From an uncultured Clostridia bacterium (GTDB taxonomy: Bacteria > Bacillota > Clostridia > Oscillospirales > Oscillospiraceae): a DNA stretch of 64,000 bases. This document shows, piece after piece, positions 1 to 8,251 of this stretch. The stretch lies in the NCBI GenBank assembly GCA_945875335.1, contig CAMCKD010000001.1:62001-126000 (forward strand), in the 5' to 3' direction. The position numbers and the translations under genes are program-made. How positions within the stretch are numbered: the stretch's first letter is position 1; the number at the start of each line of letters is the position of its first letter. The notes under the pieces were generated by a model. That model worked only from the letters and a program-made list of their open reading frames with translations. It was not told the origin of the DNA and did not search any database.

Positions 1-697
1 TAAAGCTGTCGTCCAGGGTGCGGCCCCGCATATAGGCCAGGGGCGCTACCTCAATAGAGCCCCGCTCCTGGTACTTCTGGAAGGTTTCAGCCCCCAGCAT
101 GTCGTACAGCGCGTCGTAAAGCGGGCGCAGATAGGGGTCAACCTTGTTCTGCAAATCCCCCGGCAAAAAGCCCAGCCGCTCCCCCGCCTCCACCGCCGGA
201 CGGGTCAGCACAATGCGGTTGACGGTTCTCTCCCGGAAGGCAGCCACCGCGGCGGCAACGGCAAGATAGGTCTTTCCCGTACCGGCAGGGCCCACGCCGA
301 TGGTCACGGTGTTCTGGCTGATGGCCTTCATATATTTCTGCTGGCCCACGGTCTTTGCCTTGATGGGTTTCCCCTTGGCGGTGATGCACACCACATCCTT
401 GGTCATCTGGACCACCTGCTGGTCGTTTCCCTCGTTGACCAGGGTGATCAGATACCGCACCCGCTGCTCATCGATGGTCTCCCCCTTGGAGGCCAGCGCC
501 AGCAAGCCCTCTAACGTGCGGACGGCTTTGTCCACCATCTCCTCGTCACCGGATACCTTCAAATCCGTGCCCCGGTTGATGATGCGGACGCTCATGGCAT
601 CCTCGATCCTTTTTATATTTTCGTCGAAGGAGCCGAAAACGGCGATCACATCCTCCAAACGGTCAGCGTTGACAATTCGTTCAATCACTTTGCTCAT
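1..697 (-). CDS. phoH: PhoH family ATPase (3' end outside window)
   Basis: PhoH-type P-loop protein, probably an RNA-linked ATPase/helicase-nuclease partner in the cytoplasm. The visible 232 residues contain an N-terminal KH-like segment and the Walker A GPAGTGKT at about residues 136-143, followed by the family segment VNRIVLTRPAVEAGERLGFL, which is diagnostic. The reading frame runs off the left edge, so the C-terminus is missing. I chose ATG 697 because GGAG lies six bases upstream; an in-frame ATG at 709 sits too close to any ribosome site. It overlaps the end of yqfD by 17 bases, so it is the third gene of a yqfC-yqfD-phoH operon, the same order as in Bacillus subtilis. Confidence 0.93.
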   Translation of the reverse strand, partial: MSKVIERIVNADRLEDVIAVFGSFDENIKRIEDAMSVRIINRGTDLKVSGDEEMVDKAVRTLEGLLALASKGETIDEQRVRYLITLVNEGNDQQVVQMTKDVVCITAKGKPIKAKTVGQQKYMKAISQNTVTIGVGPAGTGKTYLAVAAAVAAFRERTVNRIVLTRPAVEAGERLGFLPGDLQNKVDPYLRPLYDALYDMLGAETFQKYQERGSIEVAPLAYMRGRTLDDSF

Positions 698-1877
698 GGG
701 CTGCTCCATTCTCCAAATGCTCTCTGCCGATCATCTCCGAGCAGATATACTGCCCGGTCAGCAGATAGATGCCGGGTTTGGCCTCCCACACCTCATCGGG
801 ATGGGTGATGATACCGGCAATCATTTGGTCTGATAAATAGTGTTGGGAAAAAGTGGAAAGACTGCTTTGGGCCGCTTCTTTGTCCACCGGCTCCTCCTCG
901 GATGAATACCAGCAAAGGGTATCACAGGCAAGAGCCACAGGCAGAGAAAAGCCTCCCGGAAGGGTCAGCCGATATTCCCTGCTTATTCTACCACAAGTGC
1001 TATCCCAAATTCCACTATCTTTCCATAAATTTATTCGATTTTTTCCCAGGAGAATGCTGTAGCGCCGCTGCTGCTTCTGCTCCCGGCCACGCACCTGGCA
1101 GGCAGAAGGGGTGACAGCCTGAAGGCTTCGCAGTGTTTGGGCATATACCTCTCCCTGAGCCCGGTCTGCCCGGATGCAGATTCCGCAGTCCGTATAGCCG
1201 GAAATCAGCACCTGCCCCTTCTGCACCGCCTGCCCCTCCCGGCATTGGACGGTTCCCTGGAGCGCGGTGACGGACTGAATGATGCCATCCCGCTCCGCAA
1301 TGATGCTGCTGACGGTTTTTGCATTTTCCTTTTCCTGCTCCGCTCTGGTACGCTCCTGGACGGAGATGACAGCCCGGCAGCCATAGGTATTGATGCCTGC
1401 CCATTGGAGCTCCGGGATGGCGGAGAGTAAGGCATTTTTCATCTTTTCGCTTCTCACCTGGGCGCAGGAGGAAAACAGACGGATTCCGGCTTGCTCCGCA
1501 GCTTCCAGAATGATTCGATCCGGGATGAGATGATTCCCCTCCACCTCAACAGCCAGAATCCTGGTAGGCAGCACCAGGCTCACCGCAAAGAAAAGAAGCA
1601 GGCCGCTATAGAGCAGCGGACGCCGGAGAACGCTTTGCTCAATGGCGTGGAGCATGGTCTTTTGGACCAGCGTAATGCGGTCTCCCCGCTTTTCCAGCAT
1701 CCTGCGGACAGCTGCATATTTTTTTCTGTTGATTACAAAGGAATAGGTCAGTTCATCCTCCTGCCGGACAGAAAAGACGGGAATGGAACGTTGATTCAAC
1801 AGCTGAATACTGCCCCAGATGTTGGCACTGGTAACCCGAATACGAATCCTGTCCCTGACTGAATGCAGATAGTTCAT
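681..1877 (-). CDS. yqfD: Sporulation membrane protein YqfD
   Basis: 398-residue YqfD family protein; members are mother-cell proteins produced under sigma-E and needed for efficient sporulation, with molecular role unknown. One membrane span is visible at about residues 88-108, with a basic cytoplasmic N-terminal domain of some 85 residues and a large C-terminal extracytoplasmic part. Length is typical. It starts four bases before the stop of yqfC and its end overlaps the phoH start, showing a tightly coupled operon. Family assignment rests on overall recognition and the diagnostic neighbours yqfC and phoH. Confidence 0.9.
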   Translation of the reverse strand: MNYLHSVRDRIRIRVTSANIWGSIQLLNQRSIPVFSVRQEDELTYSFVINRKKYAAVRRMLEKRGDRITLVQKTMLHAIEQSVLRRPLLYSGLLLFFAVSLVLPTRILAVEVEGNHLIPDRIILEAAEQAGIRLFSSCAQVRSEKMKNALLSAIPELQWAGINTYGCRAVISVQERTRAEQEKENAKTVSSIIAERDGIIQSVTALQGTVQCREGQAVQKGQVLISGYTDCGICIRADRAQGEVYAQTLRSLQAVTPSACQVRGREQKQQRRYSILLGKNRINLWKDSGIWDSTCGRISREYRLTLPGGFSLPVALACDTLCWYSSEEEPVDKEAAQSSLSTFSQHYLSDQMIAGIITHPDEVWEAKPGIYLLTGQYICSEMIGREHLENGAAHEQSD

Positions 1878-2158
1878 CTTCCCTCCCCCCGAAGCAGGCA
1901 GATGCCATCGATCCGCCCAGTGACAATCAGCTTCACCTTGGTCATGTGTTCCAGCGTCAGGCCGCAGCCATTGATCTGCAGCTGACCATACTTCATTTTG
2001 ATACCGATTTTCTCTGTGGAATACTGGATCACACCAAGGTGGTTTTCTACAAGAACCCGGTGGCTCCCTGCCAGCTCCACGATTGGAACAATGGGAAGGA
2101 GCTCCGGGTTCACCGCCTTCTCCGACAGGTATTCCCTGAGCTTCCGTCTGGGCATCAT
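1874..2158 (-). CDS. yqfC: Sporulation protein YqfC
   Basis: 94-residue YqfC family protein, small and soluble, conserved next to yqfD in spore formers; a role in sporulation is known only from gene context and regulation. The open frame extends upstream, but ATG 2158 (directly followed by a second ATG) is preceded by AGAGGTGAGG, an excellent ribosome site, and gives the family length. The C-terminal part holds the YqfC-type segment with the short sequence GCGLTLEHMTKVKLIVTGRI. First gene of the yqfC-yqfD-phoH operon, divergent from the ylbJ-like gene. Confidence 0.88.
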   Translation of the reverse strand: MMPRRKLREYLSEKAVNPELLPIVPIVELAGSHRVLVENHLGVIQYSTEKIGIKMKYGQLQINGCGLTLEHMTKVKLIVTGRIDGICLLRGEGR

Positions 2159-2231
2159 CCCCTCACCTCTTGCTGAAAGCATATGTATGTGGCTGGGGGC
2201 ATTTGCATAGATTCTTCCGAGGTGAATTGCG
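2159..2231. promoter_or_regulatory. Divergent promoter gap yqfC / ylbJ-like
   Basis: 73 bases between two divergent sporulation genes. On the minus strand CATACATAT (2181-2189) resembles the sigma-E -10 element CATACAnT; on the plus strand CATAGATT (2206-2213) is similar. No convincing -35 element was found for either, so this is a candidate only. Confidence 0.3.
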
Positions 2232-3212
2232 TTGGGAAAAAGGAAATTGGTAGCCGCAGCAGCATCGGCGGCGGGAATGCTGGCGCTGATACTGGACAGC
2301 AGGACAGCCCTGGCCGGGGCGGTGCAGGGGGTGGAGCTGTGTCTCAAAACCCTGATTCCCTCCCTGTTTCCGTTTCTTTTTCTGTCCGGGTGCTTCTCTG
2401 CCGCATTTTCGGGTGGAAAGCAATCCGGGCTGCGGTTTTTTGGAAAACTCTTTTCGCTTCCGGCTGGAACAGAATATCTTCTTGTACCCGCATTTCTGGG
2501 AGGATACCCGGTGGGGGCCCAAGGGGTCAGCCAGGCCTATGCTTCCGGCTGCATCTCAAAAAACCAGGCGGAGCGAATGCTGGCCTATTGCAGCAATGTG
2601 GGGCCTGCATTCCTGTTTGGAATTCTATCCCGTCAATTTAACAAAAGCAGCCTGGTCTGGATCACCTGGGCCATCCAAATTCTCAGCGCCTGGACGGCCG
2701 CAAAATTCTTTGGCTGCGGAGAGACCCAGACTTTTCAGAAGGAAGGGCCCGGTGACCCAGCCTCCTTCGGAATGGAAGATGCCGTGATCGCCATGCTGAA
2801 AATCTGCGGTTGGGTCATTCTTTTTCGGATCGTACAGGCTTTCTTGAATCGTTGGTTCCTTTGGGCAGTGGTTCCCTGGGCCCGGGTGAGCATTGTGGGT
2901 GCCTTGGAGCTGGCCAATGGGTGCTGCTGCCTGGGCCTGATTTCAGAAGAAGGACTTCGTTTCCTTGTCTGCAACTGCATACTCTCCTTTGGGGGACTTT
3001 GCGTTGCCTATCAAACTGCCTCTGTCTGCAGCGGACTGGGGCTTCGATACTATTTTGCCGGAAAAATCCTTCAAGCGGTTGCAGCAGCGCTTCTTGCTGC
3101 AGGGATATACTACCGTCTCTGGGTCTTCTTCCCTCTCTGGCTGGCAGCAGTCATGTTTGCACCCAGGGCTTTTCAAAAAAAGAGTAGAAATCCCGCACTG
3201 CTTGGTGTATAA
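2232..3212 (+). CDS. ylbJ: YlbJ-like sporulation integral membrane protein
   Basis: 326-residue polytopic membrane protein of the YlbJ / nucleoside-recognition (Gate) family; YlbJ is a sigma-E-controlled mother-cell membrane protein needed for resistant spores. Several hydrophobic spans are visible, with the family segments SLFPFLFLSG, FLGGYPVGAQ and YCSNVGPAFL. B. subtilis YlbJ is about 400 residues, so this version is short, mostly in the middle. The start is a TTG at 2232 preceded by GAGGTG seven bases upstream; no ATG start is available nearby. Divergent from yqfC. Confidence 0.82.
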   Translation: MGKRKLVAAAASAAGMLALILDSRTALAGAVQGVELCLKTLIPSLFPFLFLSGCFSAAFSGGKQSGLRFFGKLFSLPAGTEYLLVPAFLGGYPVGAQGVSQAYASGCISKNQAERMLAYCSNVGPAFLFGILSRQFNKSSLVWITWAIQILSAWTAAKFFGCGETQTFQKEGPGDPASFGMEDAVIAMLKICGWVILFRIVQAFLNRWFLWAVVPWARVSIVGALELANGCCCLGLISEEGLRFLVCNCILSFGGLCVAYQTASVCSGLGLRYYFAGKILQAVAAALLAAGIYYRLWVFFPLWLAAVMFAPRAFQKKSRNPALLGV

Positions 3213-3227
3213 TAGAAGGAGAAACCA

Positions 3228-3458
3228 ATGGAGGACAAAGATATGCTGTTTCGGAAAAAGATTGAACGCTCCTGCTCCTACTGCGCTTACAGTGCCAAGC
3301 TGGACGATACGGACATATTATGCAGCAAGCGGGGCCTGAAACAGGTGGGGGACAGCTGCCGGAAATTCCGCTATGACCCCTGCAAGCGAGTGCCCTTCAA
3401 AGCAAAGGGCATGGACTTTTCCCAATTCAAGGACAGCGATTTTTCTCTGGATGATTGA
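3228..3458 (+). CDS. Small Cys-rich protein, probable metal binder
   Basis: 76-residue protein without a recognised family name. It has five cysteines: C16 and C19 as a CxxC pair, then C32, C44 and C52, a spacing suggesting a zinc or Fe-S site. The remainder is basic (many Lys and Arg) and ends with an acidic tail. It starts 15 bases after the ylbJ-like stop with AGAAGGAG ahead of the ATG, so it is probably co-transcribed, and an intrinsic terminator follows directly. Function unknown; the operon suggests a sporulation context but does not prove it. Confidence 0.75.
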   Translation: MEDKDMLFRKKIERSCSYCAYSAKLDDTDILCSKRGLKQVGDSCRKFRYDPCKRVPFKAKGMDFSQFKDSDFSLDD

Positions 3459-3465
3459 TATAGCA

Positions 3466-3511
3466 AATTCCCGTTCAAAGCCCGGTTGGGTGCCTTGAAC
3501 GGGAATTATTT
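3466..3511. terminator. Bidirectional intrinsic terminator
   Basis: Inverted repeat with arms AATTCCCGTTCAA (3466-3478) and TTGAACGGGAATT (3495-3507), flanked by short A/T runs. It separates the convergent small Cys-rich gene and yunB. Confidence 0.85.
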
Positions 3512-3514
3512 TGC

Positions 3515-4162
3515 CTATGAGAAAAGCTTCTCGGTGACCGCGTCGCCTGCCTGGATAAAGGTATCGGGCACCTCTCCCACAATTACCGTCTCCGCCACCA
3601 CCACCTGGCTGGAGACAGAAAAGGTACTGGTCTCCCCCAGCACCAGCACTGCCGCGTCCACATCCACTTCCATAATCAGCTGATGCAGGGTCTGGTTGAT
3701 GCCGGCCTGGCAGAAATTGCTGGTAAAGGAGGCTTCGCTGTTCCGAATGGCGAGAATCCGCACCGGGATGGTGGGCCCTTTTCCCGAAAAGAATTCCGGC
3801 AAAAACAGGCTGCCGATGGGAATTCCGATGTCGGCAGCGTCCAGCGCCAGAATCTTTCCATTGATGATGTTCAGAATGTCCGTTTTCAGATGGTTCACTT
3901 CCCCGATGTTGGTTTTCAGGGCAGTGATTCGGCCATTCAAATCCTTTTCAAAATAGACGATGCGGTCATACTGGATGTTTCCGTTTTCGATTTGCTGGGC
4001 AATGGCGTCATTGGCCAGATCCGATGTGGCATTCTTCACGCTGGTTTCTGCCAGATCCCGGATGGTCAGGCGGTACTTGCTTCGCAGTGCGAAAAAGGAA
4101 GCAAACAAAAGCACGAGCAAAATGAGTATAAACAGGCAGAATTTTCTGAAACCTCTCCGCAT
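3515..4162 (-). CDS. yunB: Sporulation protein YunB
   Basis: 215-residue YunB family protein, a sigma-E-regulated mother-cell protein in Bacillus whose loss affects spore formation. A basic N-terminus and one membrane span at residues 7-26 anchor a soluble domain with family segments such as DILNIINGKIL and GIPIGSLFLPEFFSGKGP. ATG 4162 follows GGAGGGG seven bases upstream. It lies 45 bases downstream of pcrA on the same strand and is ended by the bidirectional terminator at 3466-3511. Confidence 0.9.
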   Translation of the reverse strand: MRRGFRKFCLFILILLVLLFASFFALRSKYRLTIRDLAETSVKNATSDLANDAIAQQIENGNIQYDRIVYFEKDLNGRITALKTNIGEVNHLKTDILNIINGKILALDAADIGIPIGSLFLPEFFSGKGPTIPVRILAIRNSEASFTSNFCQAGINQTLHQLIMEVDVDAAVLVLGETSTFSVSSQVVVAETVIVGEVPDTFIQAGDAVTEKLFS

Positions 4163-4206
4163 GGCATTCCCCTCCGGGAAAGACTATGCAAAAAGTTGGG
4201 TTCCCA

Positions 4207-6606
4207 TCACAGCTTTTTCAGGAACGCGGAGGCCGTTTTCGCCATGAGCTTTTTGGTGCCGATGTCGTCGAAGGCGATTTCCAGCAGCGCATCTCCGCCC
4301 ATTTTGTTGACCGTAAGCACCATCCCCCGTCCGAAGGCGGCGTGGGTCACCATATCCCCCTGCTGCAGCTCCAGCATGGGAGCGGCGGACTTGGAGGAAA
4401 GCATGGAGCTCTCGCTGTGGTAGCGGGGCTTTGGACGGGAGCTGTAGGAAGAATAGGGCCGTTCATAGCCGCCGGAAGCAGCTGCCTGGCTGGGCCGGTA
4501 GCCGCCTCTTTTCTGGATGCAAGCCTCTGGAATTTCCTTCAAAAACCGGGAAGGCAGAGAGGACGAGGTGCGGCCATAAATCATCCGCTGGCGGGCATAG
4601 CTGATGGTCAGAGATCGCTTGGCCCGGGTGATGGCCACATAGCACAGCCGCCGCTCTTCCTCCATTTCGGCCTGATCGCCGATGGAGCGCTGGCCGGGGA
4701 ACAGGCCGTCCTCAAAGCCCACCAGGAACACATGGGGAAATTCCAGGCCCTTGGCGGAGTGGATGGTCATCATCACCACCGCGTCATCAGAGGCGTTGTA
4801 CTGCTCAATGTCCGTGTACAGCGCGATTTCCTCCAGGAATCCCGCCAAAGTGGGCTGGTCCGTATTCTCCATATAGGAGTGGATGCTGGATTTTAATTCC
4901 CGCACGTTTTCCAGCCTGGTTTTGTTTTCCTCGGTGTCCTTGGCGTTCAGCATTTCCACATAGCCCGTGCGGCTGAGCACCTCATCGTAGAACTCCGGCA
5001 GGCTCATGCCCTCGTCCAGAAGCTGGGCAAGCCCCTCAATCATGGCAGAGAACTGCAAAAACTTCATGGCGGTCTTTTCCAGGGGCGCATAGGAATAGGG
5101 GTCGGAAATGATGCTGTACAGGGGCTTGTCCTCCGCCTCTGCCAGCCGCTCCGCCATTTCCATGGCCTTTGCCCCAAGGCCTCTGGGGGGATTGTTGATG
5201 ATCCGGCGCAGACGCAGGGAGTCCGCCCGGTTGTTGATGACGCACAGGTAGGAGAGCATGTCCTTGATTTCTGCCCGGTCAAAGAATCGGGTGCCCCCAA
5301 TCACCCGGTAAGGAATGCCGTTTCGTTTCATGGCGTATTCCAAAGCGTTGGACTGGGCGTTGGTGCGATAGAGGATGGCAAAATCCTTCATCCCCTTGCC
5401 TCGGGTGGAGGCCAGAATCTGACCGGCTACAAAATTGGCTTCAGCTCCTTCATCCGAGGCTTCGTATACGGTGATGGGGTCGCCGCTGCCGTTGGCCGTC
5501 CAGAGCTTCTTGCCCTTGCGTCCCAGGTTGTGGGCAATCACCGCATTGGCCGCATCCAGAATGGACTGGGTGGATCGGTAATTCTGTTCCAGCCGAATGG
5601 TGCGGCAGCCTCGATACTGCTTTTCAAAGCTGAGAATGTTCTCGATGGTTGCGCCCCGGAACCGGTAAATGCTCTGGTCATCATCGCCTACCACACAGAT
5701 ATTTTCGTGACCTCCCGCCAGCAGCGCGGTGAGCAGGTACTGCATGTGGTTGGTATCCTGGTATTCATCCACCAGAACATATCGGAATTTCCTCTGATAG
5801 TAGCGGAGGATATCCTCATGCTGCTGCAAAAGCTGGACAGTGACATAGATGATGTCGTCAAAATCTAGCGCGTTGTTTTCTTTCAGCTGGGCCTGGTATT
5901 TCTCATAGGCCTTTGCAATGTATTTGGCCCGGAGATCACCGCTTGCTTCCGCAGTCCGAAACATTTCGGCGGCGGAGATCATCTTGTCCTTCTGGCGGCT
6001 GATGGCTCCAAGGACATATTTGGGCGGAAAGGTCTTTTCGTCCATGTCCAGCTCCTTCAGGACGCCCTTCATCACCCGTTCGGAGTCGGCGGTGTCGTAG
6101 ATGGTGAAGCTGCGGGTATAGCCCATGGGCTCAATGTCCCGCCGCAGAATCCGGCAGCAGGCGGAGTGGAAGGTCATGGCCCAGATATCCTCCGCCTCAG
6201 GCCCCAAAAGGGCGGACAGACGATCCTTGATCTCGTTGGCGGCCTTGTTGGTAAAGGTAATGGCAATGATGCTCCATGGCACCGCCGGGTCAACAGCGCA
6301 GAGCCGGTTTGCCCGCCAGCGGTCTTCGTCACTGGAAACATCGTTCATGGCTTCCAGGAATGTCACGTCCTCGTCGGTCAGATCGGCGGGAAGCTCGCTG
6401 CAGTCGCTGCCCCGCCCGTAGCGCATCAGATTGGCAATTCGGTTGATGAGAACGGTGGTTTTGCCGCTTCCGGCGCCGGCCAGCAAAAGCAGCGGCCCCT
6501 CGGTTGTCAGAACAGCTTTCTGCTGCATCCCGTTCAGCTGGGAAAACTGGGACGCGATGTATTTTTGCCTGGCGGCAAGAAATCTTTCTTCCATTTGTTC
6601 GGTCAT
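4207..6606 (-). CDS. pcrA: ATP-dependent DNA helicase PcrA/UvrD
   Basis: 799-residue superfamily 1A helicase, acting in nucleotide excision repair, replication restart and recombination control. Walker A GAGSGKT is at residues 44-50, the DEYQDT Walker B and the GDDDQSIYRFRGA motif follow, and QNYRSTQ and VMMTIHSAKGLEF are present. The C-terminal tail has the PcrA Tudor-like RNA-polymerase-binding segment (GDMVTHAAFGRGMV). Odd point: about 45 extra acidic residues lie between motif I and motif Ia, where PcrA normally has a short linker. Upstream of yunB, downstream of the spoIIA operon. Confidence 0.97.
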   Translation of the reverse strand: MTEQMEERFLAARQKYIASQFSQLNGMQQKAVLTTEGPLLLLAGAGSGKTTVLINRIANLMRYGRGSDCSELPADLTDEDVTFLEAMNDVSSDEDRWRANRLCAVDPAVPWSIIAITFTNKAANEIKDRLSALLGPEAEDIWAMTFHSACCRILRRDIEPMGYTRSFTIYDTADSERVMKGVLKELDMDEKTFPPKYVLGAISRQKDKMISAAEMFRTAEASGDLRAKYIAKAYEKYQAQLKENNALDFDDIIYVTVQLLQQHEDILRYYQRKFRYVLVDEYQDTNHMQYLLTALLAGGHENICVVGDDDQSIYRFRGATIENILSFEKQYRGCRTIRLEQNYRSTQSILDAANAVIAHNLGRKGKKLWTANGSGDPITVYEASDEGAEANFVAGQILASTRGKGMKDFAILYRTNAQSNALEYAMKRNGIPYRVIGGTRFFDRAEIKDMLSYLCVINNRADSLRLRRIINNPPRGLGAKAMEMAERLAEAEDKPLYSIISDPYSYAPLEKTAMKFLQFSAMIEGLAQLLDEGMSLPEFYDEVLSRTGYVEMLNAKDTEENKTRLENVRELKSSIHSYMENTDQPTLAGFLEEIALYTDIEQYNASDDAVVMMTIHSAKGLEFPHVFLVGFEDGLFPGQRSIGDQAEMEEERRLCYVAITRAKRSLTISYARQRMIYGRTSSSLPSRFLKEIPEACIQKRGGYRPSQAAASGGYERPYSSYSSRPKPRYHSESSMLSSKSAAPMLELQQGDMVTHAAFGRGMVLTVNKMGGDALLEIAFDDIGTKKLMAKTASAFLKKL

Positions 6607-6672
6607 AGGTACACCTGTCTATCTATAGGATGCTCCTATTCTACTTCATTTTCGGCAAAAGGTAAAGAGGGA

Positions 6673-7377
6673 CTATCGCATGAATTCCCGAATTTTCTCC
6701 AATGCCTTCTTTTCAATCCGGGACACCTGCACCTGGCTCACGTTCATCACCTTCGCCACCCGCTGCTGGGTCAGGCTGTGGTAATAGCGCAGCTGAATGA
6801 CCAATCGCTCCCGCTCCGGCAGCTTTTCCACCGCCTGGCGCAGGGCGATCCTCTCCACCATTCGTTCCTCGGATTCCGTATCGGTGAGGACATTTTCCAG
6901 ACAGAAACCATCCTCCCCGGTTTCCTGATGGATGGATTCGGTGGCTGCGGTGGCGGTTTCGGCAATGGCAATTTCCTCCGGCGTAAGGCCCGTTTGGTCG
7001 GACAGCTCCTGGATGGTGGGCTCCCTGCCCAGAAGGGATGTTAATTTGCTGCGAATGCTTTTGATGGAAGCCGCCTGCTCCTTTAAGCTCCTGGAAACCT
7101 TCAAGGTTCCGTCATCCCGAAGGAAGCGGCGGATTTCCCCGGAAATTTTGGGCACTGCGTAGGTGGAGAACTGGGTGCCGAATTCCAGATCAAACCCCTC
7201 CACCGCCTTCAAAAAACCCAGGCACCCCAGCTGATAGAGGTCGTCGGTTTCTGCGCCCCGGCCAATGAATCGTCGAGCCACCGACCAGATGAGGCCGGAG
7301 TTCTCGTTCACCAGCTGCTCGGAGGCAGTCCGATCCCCCTGCTGGGCCAGGCGGATGAGTTCTTCCGTCCTGCTCAT
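6673..7377 (-). CDS. sigF: RNA polymerase sigma-F factor
   Basis: 234-residue sporulation sigma factor, the first forespore-specific sigma. Sigma-70 region 2 is visible around residues 25-90 (DDLYQLGCLGFLKAVEGFD), region 3 in the middle, and the region 4 helix-turn-helix at the end (SLTQQRVAKVMNVSQVQVSR). Identity as SigF rather than SigG comes from the four-base overlap with spoIIAB in a canonical spoIIAA-spoIIAB-sigF operon. Activity is expected to be held off by SpoIIAB until SpoIIAA is dephosphorylated in the forespore. Confidence 0.96.
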   Translation of the reverse strand: MSRTEELIRLAQQGDRTASEQLVNENSGLIWSVARRFIGRGAETDDLYQLGCLGFLKAVEGFDLEFGTQFSTYAVPKISGEIRRFLRDDGTLKVSRSLKEQAASIKSIRSKLTSLLGREPTIQELSDQTGLTPEEIAIAETATAATESIHQETGEDGFCLENVLTDTESEERMVERIALRQAVEKLPERERLVIQLRYYHSLTQQRVAKVMNVSQVQVSRIEKKALEKIREFMR

Positions 7378-7805
7378 TTCCGGCGCTGCAGCTTTCGGCG
7401 CATATGTACCGTGGTACCTTTGCCGGAAGCGGAGGAAACCTCGAAGTTCGTCATAAAGCTCTCCATAATGGTAAAGCCCATACCGCTGCGCTCCGCTCCC
7501 CCGGTGGTGAAGGAGGGGCGTCTGGCCTGCTCCACATCGGTAATTCCCACGCCCTTGTCCTTGATGACAATGTCCAGCACATTGTCCTTGAGGATCCGGC
7601 AGCGCAGGGTGATATTGCCGATTTCATTCGGATAGGCATGGACGATGCAGTTGGTTACCGCCTCGGAAACAGCGGTGCGGATGTCTCCCAATTCCTCCAG
7701 GGTGGGGTCCATCTGTGCCGCAAAGCAGGCCACCGCGCTGCGGGCGAAGGCCTCGTTGGTGGAGCGGCTGGGAAATTCCAGAATCATATAGTTGTCAAAT
7801 TTCAT
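7374..7805 (-). CDS. spoIIAB: Anti-sigma-F factor and serine kinase SpoIIAB
   Basis: 143-residue GHKL-family kinase that binds sigma-F and phosphorylates SpoIIAA. The ATP-binding N box (AVSEAVTNCIVHAYP) and G1 box (IKDKGVGI) are intact, and a glycine-rich segment (GMGFTIMESFM) follows. Length matches the family. It overlaps the spoIIAA stop and the sigF start by four bases each, so translation of the three proteins is coupled, which suits their stoichiometric partner-switching. Confidence 0.97.
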   Translation of the reverse strand: MKFDNYMILEFPSRSTNEAFARSAVACFAAQMDPTLEELGDIRTAVSEAVTNCIVHAYPNEIGNITLRCRILKDNVLDIVIKDKGVGITDVEQARRPSFTTGGAERSGMGFTIMESFMTNFEVSSASGKGTTVHMRRKLQRRK

Positions 7806-8119
7806 GATACCGCCTCCCGAATTTCCACCAGCTTGTCAATACCCGAAGCCCGGAACACCCGCATGGGCTGGGGCGAAATCCCGGAAAGAAGCAGTTTTCC
7901 CTCGATCTGGGACATGTTGCGCAGAGCGTTGATGACAACCGCAATGCCTGAGGAATCCACAAAGGTTACATCCTGAAAATCCAGGACGCAAACCTCCGGC
8001 ATATAGGCCTCGATTTTGGAAGCGATGATCTGGATATAAGCCTTGGCGCAATGGTGGTCAATTTCGCCGGTGAGGGCAATGGTCAATTTTCCGTTTTCCA
8101 GGAAACTGGTAAAGTGCAT
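7802..8119 (-). CDS. spoIIAA: Anti-anti-sigma factor SpoIIAA
   Basis: 105-residue STAS-domain protein that releases sigma-F from SpoIIAB when unphosphorylated. The phosphorylation motif DSSG is at residues 55-58, with the second serine the expected target. The open frame extends further upstream, but ATG 8119 is preceded by AAAGGAGG with good spacing and gives the family length. First gene of the spoIIA operon; unlike B. subtilis, dacF is not directly upstream but lies about 11 kb away. Confidence 0.96.
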   Translation of the reverse strand: MHFTSFLENGKLTIALTGEIDHHCAKAYIQIIASKIEAYMPEVCVLDFQDVTFVDSSGIAVVINALRNMSQIEGKLLLSGISPQPMRVFRASGIDKLVEIREAVS

Positions 8120-8152
8120 TTTGAAATCCTCCTTTGTAAAGCTGCTGTTTGA

Positions 8153-8186
8153 AGTATAATCCTTGGAAATCGAAAATACAGTCGAA
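8153..8186 (-). promoter_or_regulatory. Candidate Spo0A-activated promoter of spoIIA
   Basis: On the minus strand a TATACT -10 (8153-8158) lies 22 bases downstream of TTCGAC (8181-8186). TTCGACT matches six of seven positions of the inverse 0A box TTCGACA, and a second TTCGATT lies 12 bases further on. A 22-base gap between a 0A-box-like -35 and the -10 is the arrangement known from Spo0A-activated sigma-A promoters such as spoIIG. No clear sigma-H -10 was seen. Confidence 0.5.
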
Positions 8187-8194
8187 ATCCAGGG

Positions 8195-8236
8195 CAAAAA
8201 ACAAGGCAGAAGAAAAACAAGCGTTTCTCCTCTGCC
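8195..8236 (-). terminator. Intrinsic terminator after nucleoside phosphorylase
   Basis: Minus-strand hairpin with GGCAGAgGAGAAA and TTTCTTCTGCC arms followed by TTGTTTTTT, 16 bases past the phosphorylase stop. Confidence 0.8.
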
Positions 8237-8251
8237 TGATTGATTTGATGA

